From assembly GCA_965221135.1 (NCBI GenBank), contig CBDCRZ010000127.1, forward strand, positions 186,001-250,000: a stretch of 64,000 nt of DNA, read 5' to 3'. Positions 17,764-26,124 of the stretch are shown here, piece after piece (the stretch's first letter is position 1; the number at the start of each line of letters is the position of its first letter). The stretch is from Sansalvadorimonas sp965221135. Its GTDB lineage: Bacteria; Pseudomonadota; Gammaproteobacteria; Pseudomonadales; Endozoicomonadaceae. The position numbers and the translations under genes are program-made. A model generated the notes under the pieces. It saw only the letters and a list, made by a program, of their open reading frames with translations. It made no database searches and was not told where the DNA came from.

Positions 17764-17806
17764 ACACTTGAACACTTGAACACTTGAACACTTGAACACT
17801 TGAACA
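17749..17806. repeat. 8-bp tandem repeat, about 7 copies
   Basis: CACTTGAA is repeated without interruption for 58 bp. It starts within the last codons of the preceding gene and continues into the spacer before the attC. The stop codon lies within the first two units, so changes in copy number would not alter the protein. Confidence 0.9.
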
Positions 17807-17809
17807 AGA

Positions 17810-17871
17810 AGCCTAGCAAAAAATTCCAGCAGACAGCGCTACTCGCGCTGCCTCTGAATTTGGCGTTAGGC
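17810..17871 (+). other. attC recombination site
   Basis: The left core GCCTAGC is followed by AAAAAATTCCAGCAGACAGC, a GCTACTCGCG loop, GCTGCCTCTGAATTTGGC, and the right core GTTAGGC at 17865-17871. The arms GACAGCGC and GCGCTGCC and the outer CCAG/CTG and AATT segments pair. A good attC candidate. Confidence 0.75.
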
Positions 17872-17934
17872 GCGGATCACACATATCATCTGCAACTACA
17901 ATAGAGGGCTATTTTAGAGGAAGTGGACTGCAAC

Positions 17935-18315
17935 ATGTTTAGATTCATCATTCTGTATATCAGCTTGCTATTTCCTTGCTTTTTATACGCTTGGGAGATC
18001 AAGATTACTGAGTTTTCGGGGACAGAGGAAAAAGCATGTTATGGATTCAGCTATACACAGAATCATGATGAACTGAATTTACTAATGAACACAGTATTTA
18101 CAGATCAGTTATTAAGCAACTATTTCACCACTATCATAAGCCAGTCTCTTGCTTGGTTAACGAATATTAGTGATCTTTCACTTGTTCACTGCCCAAATAT
18201 AGAATTATTAAATTCTGAAATTGGTAGTTCTCAATTAATTATTTCTGAAAGAATCGCATGGGTAATATTCAAAGACCCGTATCTAAAAAGTCGCTATAAA
18301 ATAAATTTTAATTAG
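17935..18315 (+). CDS. Secreted hypothetical protein, cassette gene
   Basis: The ATG at 17935 is preferred to the upstream in-frame GTG at 17923 because AGAGGA lies 13-14 bases before it. The protein has 126 residues with a clear signal peptide (MFRFIILYISLLFPCFLYA, cleavage before WEIK). The mature part has three cysteines and no recognised domain. An attC core ends 63 bp upstream. The expected downstream attC is replaced by a group II intron 3' end starting about 7 bp after the stop codon. Confidence 0.55.
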   Translation: MFRFIILYISLLFPCFLYAWEIKITEFSGTEEKACYGFSYTQNHDELNLLMNTVFTDQLLSNYFTTIISQSLAWLTNISDLSLVHCPNIELLNSEIGSSQLIISERIAWVIFKDPYLKSRYKINFN

Positions 18316-18321
18316 CGCCAT

Positions 18322-18516
18322 AATCGGGTAAGGGCTGACTTTTCTTCAGCCCTCCCCCCACCACACGGCATGTGGGTCCGCACCGGGCGGTTCACCGAGA
18401 ATGGTGAAACCTGATCCACAACTCTTTCAAAGAAAGCAATCCAAGGGACTTCAGAACCTCATTACTTAATCCCAACTGTACCGCGTAGGTTTTGGCCAGA
18501 CGGTAGTAACCTTTCA
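18322..18516 (-). mobile_element. 3' end of a group II intron with maturase tail
   Basis: On the minus strand the last 70 bp are the same domain V/VI type as the intron ending at 6468. Directly upstream, 18516-18392 encodes a maturase C-terminus (GYYRLAKTYAVQLGLSNEVL then SLKELWIRFHHSR, stop at 18392-18394). An IS4 copy is inserted at 18517, cutting the maturase gene; the remainder is not found on the other side. Confidence 0.65.
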
Positions 18517-19757
18517 TACGGAGAACATTAAGCGCATCTCATGGCCGTTTTTCGTGTGGAGACCTCTTCATCCATCCCTTGTTCTACAGCGTGAGCCAAA
18601 GATCGTTTGAGAATGACAACAGTAAATGAGGCAAGAATCAGGCTGGCAACCAGTGTCTCACAGCCGGTGTTGAAACGGTGCCAGCAGGCATAGGATTTAG
18701 TCTCTTTGAAAGCCAGCTCTATTTGCCAGCGCAGACGGTAGGCCAGAAACACATCCTGAAGAGAAAAGCTTTCCCGGCAGAGATTGGTGACAACAAATAT
18801 CCACTTCTTGTTCTGTCCATTCCAGCGAACGACCAACCGAAAAGTCTGCCCCCGCATCTGCGGCCATTCCACATCCAAATCCATGCAACCGTCTTTGGGA
18901 TAATGGGCCAAAACATCTTTCAGTTTTTGTTGCTCATATCGGTGACAGTTCTTTCCATCGGAACGAATAGCCCTACGCACGACCGGGTTGATACTTTGTG
19001 GAGCCCGACAAAGAAAACAACCCTCCCTATCATGAACGGCCATAAAATATTCCAGGTCGAAATACCCTGCATCAATCATCAGAGTATCGCCAAGGTCGTT
19101 TGCCAAAGCTGGCAGACAGGCTCTTTCTGAGCGAGTGTCTTCCGTGAACTCGACACGAACAAGATTATCGGTCAGTGCAGCTCAACGGCTGCCGGGGAGA
19201 CCGTTTTGAAAGGTCCCGGCAACACATCTTTGAGGAGTGCTACAACAGCCTGTGACGAACCATCATGCAGCCATATGTGCCGGAATTTTGAAAAAGGGCT
19301 GACCACATGAAAAGAGAGAGTCCGTTTGACCATTTTGTCCAGAGAGCGTAGGAAAAGCCAGGCCATCAGTCTCAGAAACTCGGGTTTATATACCTGCTCC
19401 CGCCAAGCATGACAGGAGACATTCAAGCCGGTCATTTCATTGAACTTGCGGTGAATATCGGCCAGTGTCTCGGCATTGCTGTCTTTACCAGGAGTTGTCA
19501 GAACGGAGATGACAAGAGGAAGAGGCAATATCTTCCTGTGGCGCATCAGGAAACCGCTGAACTCAGCCAGTCTGGTCAGCTTATGCTCAGACAAAGTGAT
19601 CTGCAGGTTGTGTTGAATAGAGCTAGTCTCGGAGTGGTTCATCTCGGGCGACCTGAAACCTGTGTTTTTGGCACTTACAGGTTTGGTCAAACGGGATGAA
19701 CCTCAAGTTTTGGTGCGATCCTTCTACATCCTGAGGATCTTAATGTCCTCCGTATGA
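18517..19757 (-). mobile_element. IS4-family insertion sequence, copy B, internally deleted
   Basis: It has the same ends (TCATACGGAG and inverse) as copy A at 4953-6411. Relative to copy A it lacks about 175 bp between two ATGGCCGT repeats near 18541 and about 16 bp near 19173, plus smaller gaps. Confidence 0.75.
18528..19690 (-). pseudogene. IS4-family transposase, deleted and frameshifted
   Basis: The N-terminal part (19690 down to 19172) and the catalytic/C-terminal part (19106 down to 18528) are in different frames because of a short deletion. Unlike copy A, the YRLRWQIELAFKETK signature is intact in one frame. A deletion between ATGGCCGT repeats has shortened the C-terminus. Confidence 0.85.
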
Positions 19758-19953
19758 ACCCTTGCTGGCACTATTCAAGAAACCAGGGGCATGCATTGAA
19801 ATACCTGCAAAACCGGCGGCATCACCGGAGCAGTCATCTGGAGTGACATTCGCAGTTTTCATTTTCAGCTTGTGCCCAGTTAGACGATCAGCTCACGGCC
19901 TGTGGCGACTGCCCCTTTCAGGAATCTTGATTTATAAAACACTATTCCTGTAT
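19758..19953. other. Unassigned sequence between IS4 and IS110 remnants
   Basis: About 195 bp without a recognisable gene or repeat. Confidence 0.3.
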
Positions 19954-20339
19954 TTAACATGTAATACACCACTCTCCCGATTTTGTGGGCAAGCACGGTA
20001 AGCGCTTTACTTTTTGGCATGCGTTTCTGCAGGTTTTAAGGAACTTCTGAGTTTTCTCATTCCCTCGCAGGTACAGTACAGCGGCCTCTGAAAAAGCCCA
20101 CTTGAGGTGAGCATTACCAATCCGGTTGCCACTGGTGCCGTACACTTTGCCGGCGGATTCAGCTTTGCATTTGACGAGCAAGCAATAGGATGCAAGCTTC
20201 TGAATCCCGGTTTTTGGAAGAAATCTTTCATGCTGTCACGAGCCGTCGAATTATGGGTACTGTAGCAGCTGATATCCGGCCTGTTATATTGTGTGGCGGT
20301 GTTTATCACGCAAGATTTTATCCCTCGGTCAAATGACAA
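19954..20339 (-). pseudogene. IS110-family transposase, C-terminal domain fragment
   Basis: The minus strand encodes YCLLVKCKAESAGKVYGTSG then NRIGNAHLKWAFSEAAVLYL, the conserved Transposase_20 region of IS110/IS116/IS902. The upstream part (to about 20339) is in another frame and lacks the N-terminal DEDD domain. A piece of such a domain exists at 12560-12710 but belongs to another insertion. Confidence 0.7.
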
Positions 20340-20497
20340 GCGCCGAAAATGACTCCGCCCCCTTTATTCCTTGCTACTACAACAATCTTGTTACTGAGAG
20401 ATAAGAATAATTTATCTAGAATTATTGGCTACCGCACTGTCAGCTGGTGATATTGGTATTTTGATTCTTGTTAATTAATGAATAATCAGGAGGGGGA
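20340..20497. promoter_or_regulatory. Upstream region of the ligase-like gene
   Basis: An AT-rich 158-bp spacer ending in AGGAGGGGG four bases before the ATG at 20498, an unusually strong ribosome binding site. A promoter is likely here, but no clear -35/-10 pair can be fixed. Confidence 0.4.
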
Positions 20498-22678
20498 ATG
20501 GAAAGATTATCGCCACCTGTGAGTGGTCCTCAGCTATTACAAGGTGTAGATTCATCCTTTCCGTTAGCTGCGAAACAGGCCAATAGATCAGTAAGGGTTT
20601 CCTCCCCAGAAGCTCTGAGCCCTCCCCCGGGACAGAGAATATCTACCCTTTTTAATGTTTTGGATAAGGGGTTTTCAAAAGTAAAAGTGGAAGTGTGCCC
20701 GGTTCACAGTTTCGATTCACCTGCGGTTTATAATGAAAAAGCTGATAATAATCTAAGGTCTTTCCTTTCACTTGATAAGGTGAAATCATCGGAAGTTATC
20801 CCAGTGCAGGGTTGGCTTTCTATAGAGCAGATTCAGCTTTTGTCTCAGTCAGAAAAAGGGCAAGAGTTGTTACTCTTGATTAATGATTTTCATCAGATTT
20901 CGATATTATGTGATGGCATAATCGGCTATAACCATAAAACGTTCGTAGCGCCAAAAAAATTGCCTTTTCCATTTAGTACCGATCCTGATCAAATGATGAA
21001 TAATATGATGGTTTTTTATAATCATCTTGCAGATCATGCTCTATTTGACGTGGATTTTGTGAAAACTCCATCATCAGTAAAACCAATGAAAGAACAGCTT
21101 TCCGGTGTTGATTTTATTAACTTCCAAAGAATGAGAGTAAGAGTTTTATTATACCTAATAGTACAAACTGAATTTATCTGCGTGGAAAAGCATTCTTTTT
21201 TTGTAAGCTTCTTAAAAGCAGTTGAATTGGGTCTCGGCAGGGAATTAGCAGGTATTTCTACTCAGGCATTTGATATATGGATTGGCTTGCAGTTTGCACT
21301 TATGAAATTATCAATCGATAAGACACTGTACAGATTGGAGAATTATGAATTTTTTAAAAGTGCTACTCATTTTTTCTTTTCTCTTTTCGATGAGGGGCGG
21401 GTGTCAACTGAAAGCATCATCGCCAATTACCAACATACATCAAATTATATTGTATCTGTTTTGCTTCCTCAGACGGTGATTGATGAGTTTTTTAAATATC
21501 CATTTTCCAGAGGTAAGAAAGATGAATGTCATTATGCTAATGGTGTTTGTTGTCTATCGAGTTTCCCTGAAAAGATAAAGACCGGTGTTCTTTCGATTGG
21601 AGAAGAATTTGAGTATTTTACAGAAGAAGGGAAATTACCCTGCGCAGCTGAAGCGGAGAAGATTCTTCAAGAGTGGGAAAAACATATTCTAAAAGAGCTT
21701 CGTTTAGGGGGTATCGAAGACTTCTCGATATCTCCAACCATGACAGAAAACGATCTAACACAAAGAAACACTTTGAATGCTTTGAATATTCGAATTGGAG
21801 ACTGGTACTGTAAAGTCTATCATGATGTTGATCATAAACTTGAAGTCAATACGTCACCTTATACTCTAGAGCAGGTGTTTACTATTCAGGGGTTGACGGT
21901 AAGCCCTTACCATCTTTTTGATCTGTATATTATAAATATTGCCAGAAAACTCAATCTTATACCTTGTTCAGGACATAAGCATATTGGCGTTGTTAAAGCC
22001 TTCAGAGGCAATGGTGAGCTTATTCTAAGGCTTTTACTGGATGTTGAAAGGAGAGGATTTATACCTCGATTTTTAAAGAGAGAGCAGAAATCCCATTCTG
22101 TATATCCTTATATGTCCCATTACAGCCCGATACCGGCTCCGGCTTTAACGGCGTTAGTCAATCTGTTCAATGCGCAGTTGGAGGTGTGTTCGGAGAGGAA
22201 AGTGCATGAGGACAATGGGGCTTTATATATGCAGGTTACCGCTCTTCGAAGACTGGGGTTATGGAATAATAAAAGGCAACCTCTTAACCTGCAGCACTTG
22301 AGAGCTGGCGTTGTTGAGAGCAATGATAACTGTGTTAAGCAGCCTGCCACCACTATTGAATTCCGTTTCCCGCAGGCTGCTCGCTCGGGTGAGGAAGCCA
22401 GACGCTGGAATGAATTATTTATTGCCTGGATTCAACTGATGGAGAAACACCAACGTGCAAATCTTAAACTCTCCATAGAGCTGGATAATCCCATGAATTA
22501 TGCTTCTGGAAGGGATGCTGAGGTTGTGGCGTCATTTAAGGGCTTTATTGGAGAATTAGGTTTGGACTGGAATGCTTATCAGTCCTGTTCCTTTCTTGGC
22601 CGCACTCCTGAAAACGCCGGGAGTGATAGTGCGCTTTCCCCTACTGTACAAGTAGAACAGCCCATGGATCTTTCTTGA
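20498..22678 (+). CDS. Large protein with a carboxylate-amine ligase-like C-terminal half
   Basis: A 726-residue cytosolic protein. Residues 1-365 are of no recognised family. From about 367 the sequence has the elements of the glutamine-synthetase-fold COOH-NH2 ligase/amidoligase group: IGEEFEYF (Glu369, Glu370, Glu372) on the first strand, KLEVNTSP near 447-454, GHKHIGV (His493, His495) and TIEFRFP (Glu621, Arg623). These acidic and His residues would bind Mg-ATP and the carboxylate substrate, giving an amide bond. This is a motif-based assignment; substrate and partner are unknown. The gene stands alone after IS debris, has a strong Shine-Dalgarno, and ends 47 bp before a 15-bp tandem repeat. 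An effector or peptide-modifying role is possible. Confidence 0.5.
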   Translation: MERLSPPVSGPQLLQGVDSSFPLAAKQANRSVRVSSPEALSPPPGQRISTLFNVLDKGFSKVKVEVCPVHSFDSPAVYNEKADNNLRSFLSLDKVKSSEVIPVQGWLSIEQIQLLSQSEKGQELLLLINDFHQISILCDGIIGYNHKTFVAPKKLPFPFSTDPDQMMNNMMVFYNHLADHALFDVDFVKTPSSVKPMKEQLSGVDFINFQRMRVRVLLYLIVQTEFICVEKHSFFVSFLKAVELGLGRELAGISTQAFDIWIGLQFALMKLSIDKTLYRLENYEFFKSATHFFFSLFDEGRVSTESIIANYQHTSNYIVSVLLPQTVIDEFFKYPFSRGKKDECHYANGVCCLSSFPEKIKTGVLSIGEEFEYFTEEGKLPCAAEAEKILQEWEKHILKELRLGGIEDFSISPTMTENDLTQRNTLNALNIRIGDWYCKVYHDVDHKLEVNTSPYTLEQVFTIQGLTVSPYHLFDLYIINIARKLNLIPCSGHKHIGVVKAFRGNGELILRLLLDVERRGFIPRFLKREQKSHSVYPYMSHYSPIPAPALTALVNLFNAQLEVCSERKVHEDNGALYMQVTALRRLGLWNNKRQPLNLQHLRAGVVESNDNCVKQPATTIEFRFPQAARSGEEARRWNELFIAWIQLMEKHQRANLKLSIELDNPMNYASGRDAEVVASFKGFIGELGLDWNAYQSCSFLGRTPENAGSDSALSPTVQVEQPMDLS

Positions 22679-22725
22679 GCAGTTCCCAATGAGAAGAGTT
22701 CATTAGTCTCCTAAAAGGGTAAAAC

Positions 22726-22813
22726 CATCGAGAGAAAGGGCATCGAGAGAAAGGGCATCGAGAGAAAGGGCATCGAGAGAAAGGGCATCGAGAGAAAGGG
22801 CATCGAGATAAAG
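22726..22813. repeat. 15-bp tandem repeat, about 5.9 copies
   Basis: CATCGAGAGAAAGGG is repeated five times exactly (22726-22800), then once with a single change. It abuts the truncated IS256 remnant. No coding role is evident on either strand. Confidence 0.9.
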
Positions 22814-22814
22814 T

Positions 22815-23410
22815 GTGAGGAAACACTGTATTGATAGCATCAGGAAAACCTTGAGGCCATCCACGCAAGCGATCAGGTGACCATGGATTCCACAGTTCTG
22901 TAGCTCTGTGAGTACGCTCAGCCAGAATTTACACCCTCATTCTCCGAAACCCACATACCCAGGAGTTCTTTCTGCCCTTCCATGTTGACGACCAGGGCCA
23001 GGTAAATGGCTTTGTTGATAGCATCAAGAGGGCGGGATTGCCATTCGATAACACGCTTAATAACGGCCCACGTAACTTTGGATATCAGGGTTTCTGAGAT
23101 ATCTGCGCCATACATCCCCTTGAATGTTGCGACAATATCTCTGGTGGTCATACCCTTGGCGTACAGGCAAATGATTTTGTCATCCATGGTAGTGAAGCGG
23201 GTCAGGCGCTTTATGACGAACTGAGGGTTAAAAGTCCCATCCCGGTCACAGGGAGCCTCAAAAGAAAACTGACCGTCTTCAATTTTTAGCTGCTTAGCGG
23301 TTGAGCCATTGCATTTGTTGCCTGGGAGCTATGGCTGTTAGCTCAGCATTAAGCGCTGTCTCTACGGTCACTTTGGTGAGCATCTGACGGAAGTCGTTCA
23401 CTGAATATCT
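22815..23410 (-). pseudogene. IS256-family transposase remnant
   Basis: Read on the minus strand: NDFRQMLTKVTVETALNAEL near 23400, then DGQFSFEAPCDRDGTF, then IKRLTRFTTMDDKIICLYAK and GMTTRDIVATFKGMYGADIS (to 22918), then WVSENEGVN. A frame change is followed by LIACVDGL and GFPDAINTVFP near 22820. These are successive blocks of Mutator/IS256 transposases, including the DDK region, with several deletions and frameshifts. The tandem repeat at 22726 replaces the C-terminus. Confidence 0.8.
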
Positions 23411-23631
23411 GTACCCTGCACTTGGGAATCTGTTGTTCTACACGCCCCCAAGATTCCTAACAACGCCGTTCAGGAACACTGCGGGAAAAAGTACAGCCTA
23501 AAGTTACAGCACGATCGAATGTATGGTGTCGGCCATTTGCTCTCTGGGCGCCAAAGCCACCATCCCCGCCATCCCCGCCACCGCCTCAGCAGCCACCACT
23601 TGCGCCATGGGCGCAAAATATTGCGAGATTC

Positions 23632-24330
23632 ATGAACGATGGGAACTTCGTACCCACACCCAGGGAACATATACCTGAGCTGACCAGTGCACTGTTCCAG
23701 TATCAGGAACTGATTGCTTTATGTAACAGGGCCGACCAGCGAGAGGTCGTGAATTCACCCTATTGTGCCCTGCCAGCCGGCTTACACGCTTCAGTTATTC
23801 ATTTGGATTCCCCCCTTGAGAAACAGGAAATCTACAGCCTTTGCGTCAAAATGTTGAACGCATTTATCAACAACAACGAAGGGCAGGCTCATTTCATTCG
23901 TAAGACGCTTTATCAATGGAGAAACAGGCTCCAGCTCAACGCACCGTGCCTCATGAATGAGGTACTGGTCACTGTAACCCATGCCACCCACCTCTACTGT
24001 TTATCCCCCCATGTAGTATGGGTTTTAATGAGTGGTAACCCGAGTCAACCTCTGTCAATGGTGCCGGAACATGTGTACGACAATACGGTCCGTTGGCTTC
24101 ACAATATTCTGGTCAACTTTCTACGTAGCAACGAGCGCAAACTTAACGTACGTATTAGCGATCGCAGGTTGACGTTGACCCATCTAAACGACCCAAATAA
24201 TCGCGAAGCATTAAATGCACTAATAACAGTGTTAAAAACGCTGAAAGAAGAAGGGAACGCTGATGACCTTATTATTGAATTCGGCAAAAAACACAGGTGT
24301 TATTTCTCTATGGTGGAGCTTGATAATTAA
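23632..24330 (+). CDS. Hypothetical protein, possibly 5'-truncated, preceded by a Pro-rich open frame
   Basis: From the ATG at 23632 the protein has 232 residues, predicted mostly helical, with no signal peptide and no recognised family. The same frame is open upstream to a TAA near 23459 without another ATG and encodes a proline-rich stretch (APKPPSPPSPPPPQQPPLAP). The gene may have lost its true 5' end when the IS256 element inserted or decayed next to it. It converges with the minus-strand gene ending at 24355. Confidence 0.5.
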   Translation: MNDGNFVPTPREHIPELTSALFQYQELIALCNRADQREVVNSPYCALPAGLHASVIHLDSPLEKQEIYSLCVKMLNAFINNNEGQAHFIRKTLYQWRNRLQLNAPCLMNEVLVTVTHATHLYCLSPHVVWVLMSGNPSQPLSMVPEHVYDNTVRWLHNILVNFLRSNERKLNVRISDRRLTLTHLNDPNNREALNALITVLKTLKEEGNADDLIIEFGKKHRCYFSMVELDN

Positions 24331-24354
24331 CACGGCTACCCATTCACGTTCTAC

Positions 24355-25947
24355 CTACATTTGTTTGTATGTGTTCAGGGATCTCGCAGGAGTGATATGA
24401 AAACCTGTTGCTGACTTCTGCATTGGATGTATCTTCTTCACAGGCTCACTGACAGGTAGCTGTTGCTGAAATTTCAGTTGCTCAAAAAGGTGAAGAAGTA
24501 TCGGCAGCTGTGCAGAGTCCACTACTGGTTCAGCCGAAACTAACTGTTTATATTTACCAAGAGGCGCCACGCTGGTTTTTTCATGGACACTTATCTCGAA
24601 GCGGACTGTATTTGCGTTATGCTTCTTCTGCTCACTAAGGATTTCCTTTAACTTAACGTGACCCAAACCCTGACAATAAGTACCAGGGAGGGTTGACTCT
24701 TCCTTGCTTTTAGCAGATGTGTAAATCTGTTTTTGACCACCTCCCGGCATTACCCAATGAACAGACACTTCATGAGTATCAAGTAGCTGGGTCAGCTCCT
24801 GGTGTACTTTCTCTTTAAGGGTCTTTTTAAAAGCATCGCGTGAAGTTTTTGAAGACACCTCTGCACTAATGCCATAAGCGTCCGCAATTGATTTTGCATC
24901 GTCATAGTTTTCAGGGATATTGATGCTGCAGGTAAGGCACCCGTCAGGATTATTAAAAATAATCTTAAACAGAGACGACTGAAGCTCCATCATACTGGTG
25001 GCAATGACTCTTTTATCATCTTGAATAATAAGCCGCTCACTCGCCCGGTTATCCAGCATTTGAAGGTGACTCACATGAACATCGAAATGAATGACTTCAC
25101 CTGATGGCGTTAAATCTCTTGAGTGGTCATTCAGCATAGGCGATAAAACCCTCAGCTTAGTACGGCCAAAATCATCCTGAAATTTGCCCCAGCCATCCGA
25201 ACTACCAAAATCAACTATTTGTTTATCGTGCTTGGTAAAGCGGGTCAGAGGCTGCTCGCCGTAGGGATGGATAAATGATACAAATTGTAATGCCGTTGCA
25301 TAGTCAAACTGTTCCCTACCCATAATAAAAGGACCTCTTTCATAAGAAGCAGTCTTTTGGCACTGATCCGGTGTCAGCTTTGTAGTATTGATCATCATCC
25401 CGATAATGCGCTCAGGCTTATGGCGCAGGCCTCTTGGAAACAACCTGAACTCGGATTGATATTCATACAATTTATCCCCGGTTGCATGATAATTGGTGAA
25501 GTTTAAAAGGGTTGTGACATATTCGCCAACGGCATAGCCTTGGGGTTCTAACCTGTAGATGATGTCGACATACTGATTTTCAGGTGAAGTGCCTTCCTCA
25601 GACACTGGAACCACCATGTGCTCAAGGATTAGTGACTCATTACCATCAACAACGAAAAACTCAGGCTGTTTAATTGGTTCATGGGGTGAACTCGGAACAT
25701 CATTTTTCTGGCCCGGCCTGCTCTGTGAGGAAGCTGACCCGTCTGATGTCCCTTTCTCTCCTCCTCCAGCAAAGCTTGTTGTGGCTGTTGTGAGAGTTAG
25801 CAACAGAGTTAATGGCAGAGTCAGCGTGAATAGCTGACTCCTAAAGAGTTTCCAGAACTGAGCCCGGCACTGGCAAGAAAGACTCTTTAGGGAAGAGATA
25901 CGTTCAAAGGGTGTTATAACACGAAAAAACTGAAGGACAATATTCAT
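24355..25947 (-). CDS. Large exported protein of unknown function
   Basis: 530 residues. The N-terminus has a long basic region followed by a hydrophobic stretch with many Leu/Thr residues (LFTLTLPLTLLLTLTTATTS, then FAGGG), consistent with a signal peptide or anchor ending near residue 61. A Ser/Gly/Pro-rich linker (about 62-95) follows, then a beta-rich body without a recognised domain. Two cysteines in a CLTC motif near residue 340 may pair. The gene is convergent with its right-hand neighbour and transcribed alone. The absence of a known family and its position beside a MICAL-like enzyme make it an orphan of possible host-interaction use, which is inference only. Confidence 0.5.
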   Translation of the reverse strand: MNIVLQFFRVITPFERISSLKSLSCQCRAQFWKLFRSQLFTLTLPLTLLLTLTTATTSFAGGGEKGTSDGSASSQSRPGQKNDVPSSPHEPIKQPEFFVVDGNESLILEHMVVPVSEEGTSPENQYVDIIYRLEPQGYAVGEYVTTLLNFTNYHATGDKLYEYQSEFRLFPRGLRHKPERIIGMMINTTKLTPDQCQKTASYERGPFIMGREQFDYATALQFVSFIHPYGEQPLTRFTKHDKQIVDFGSSDGWGKFQDDFGRTKLRVLSPMLNDHSRDLTPSGEVIHFDVHVSHLQMLDNRASERLIIQDDKRVIATSMMELQSSLFKIIFNNPDGCLTCSINIPENYDDAKSIADAYGISAEVSSKTSRDAFKKTLKEKVHQELTQLLDTHEVSVHWVMPGGGQKQIYTSAKSKEESTLPGTYCQGLGHVKLKEILSEQKKHNANTVRFEISVHEKTSVAPLGKYKQLVSAEPVVDSAQLPILLHLFEQLKFQQQLPVSEPVKKIHPMQKSATGFHITPARSLNTYKQM

Positions 25948-26124
25948 ATTTCAGCTTCACTTTGCTGCTGAACCCGATACATCTTAGTAAATCTTTATAA
26001 AGATACAGAATAAATGTGGCACTGGGGTTTTATATGGCTCTGCATTACTTTCCGTGAACTCAACGATGTTGACTATCCGCAGAATGTCTGTATTCGTGAA
26101 TATCTCTGGCTGAGAAGAGAAACC

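Noticed and set aside
1..18320. Integron integrase gene
   Set aside because: No tyrosine recombinase motif was seen in any frame; the array in this window has attC sites only.
22726..22813. Possible CRISPR array
   Set aside because: The units are contiguous 15-bp repeats with no spacers and no cas genes nearby. The same holds for the repeats at 17749 and 59965.
22641..22868. Minus-strand open frame with RCPFS repeats
   Set aside because: It arises only from the 15-bp tandem repeat and the IS256 remnant; no family or start signal supports it.
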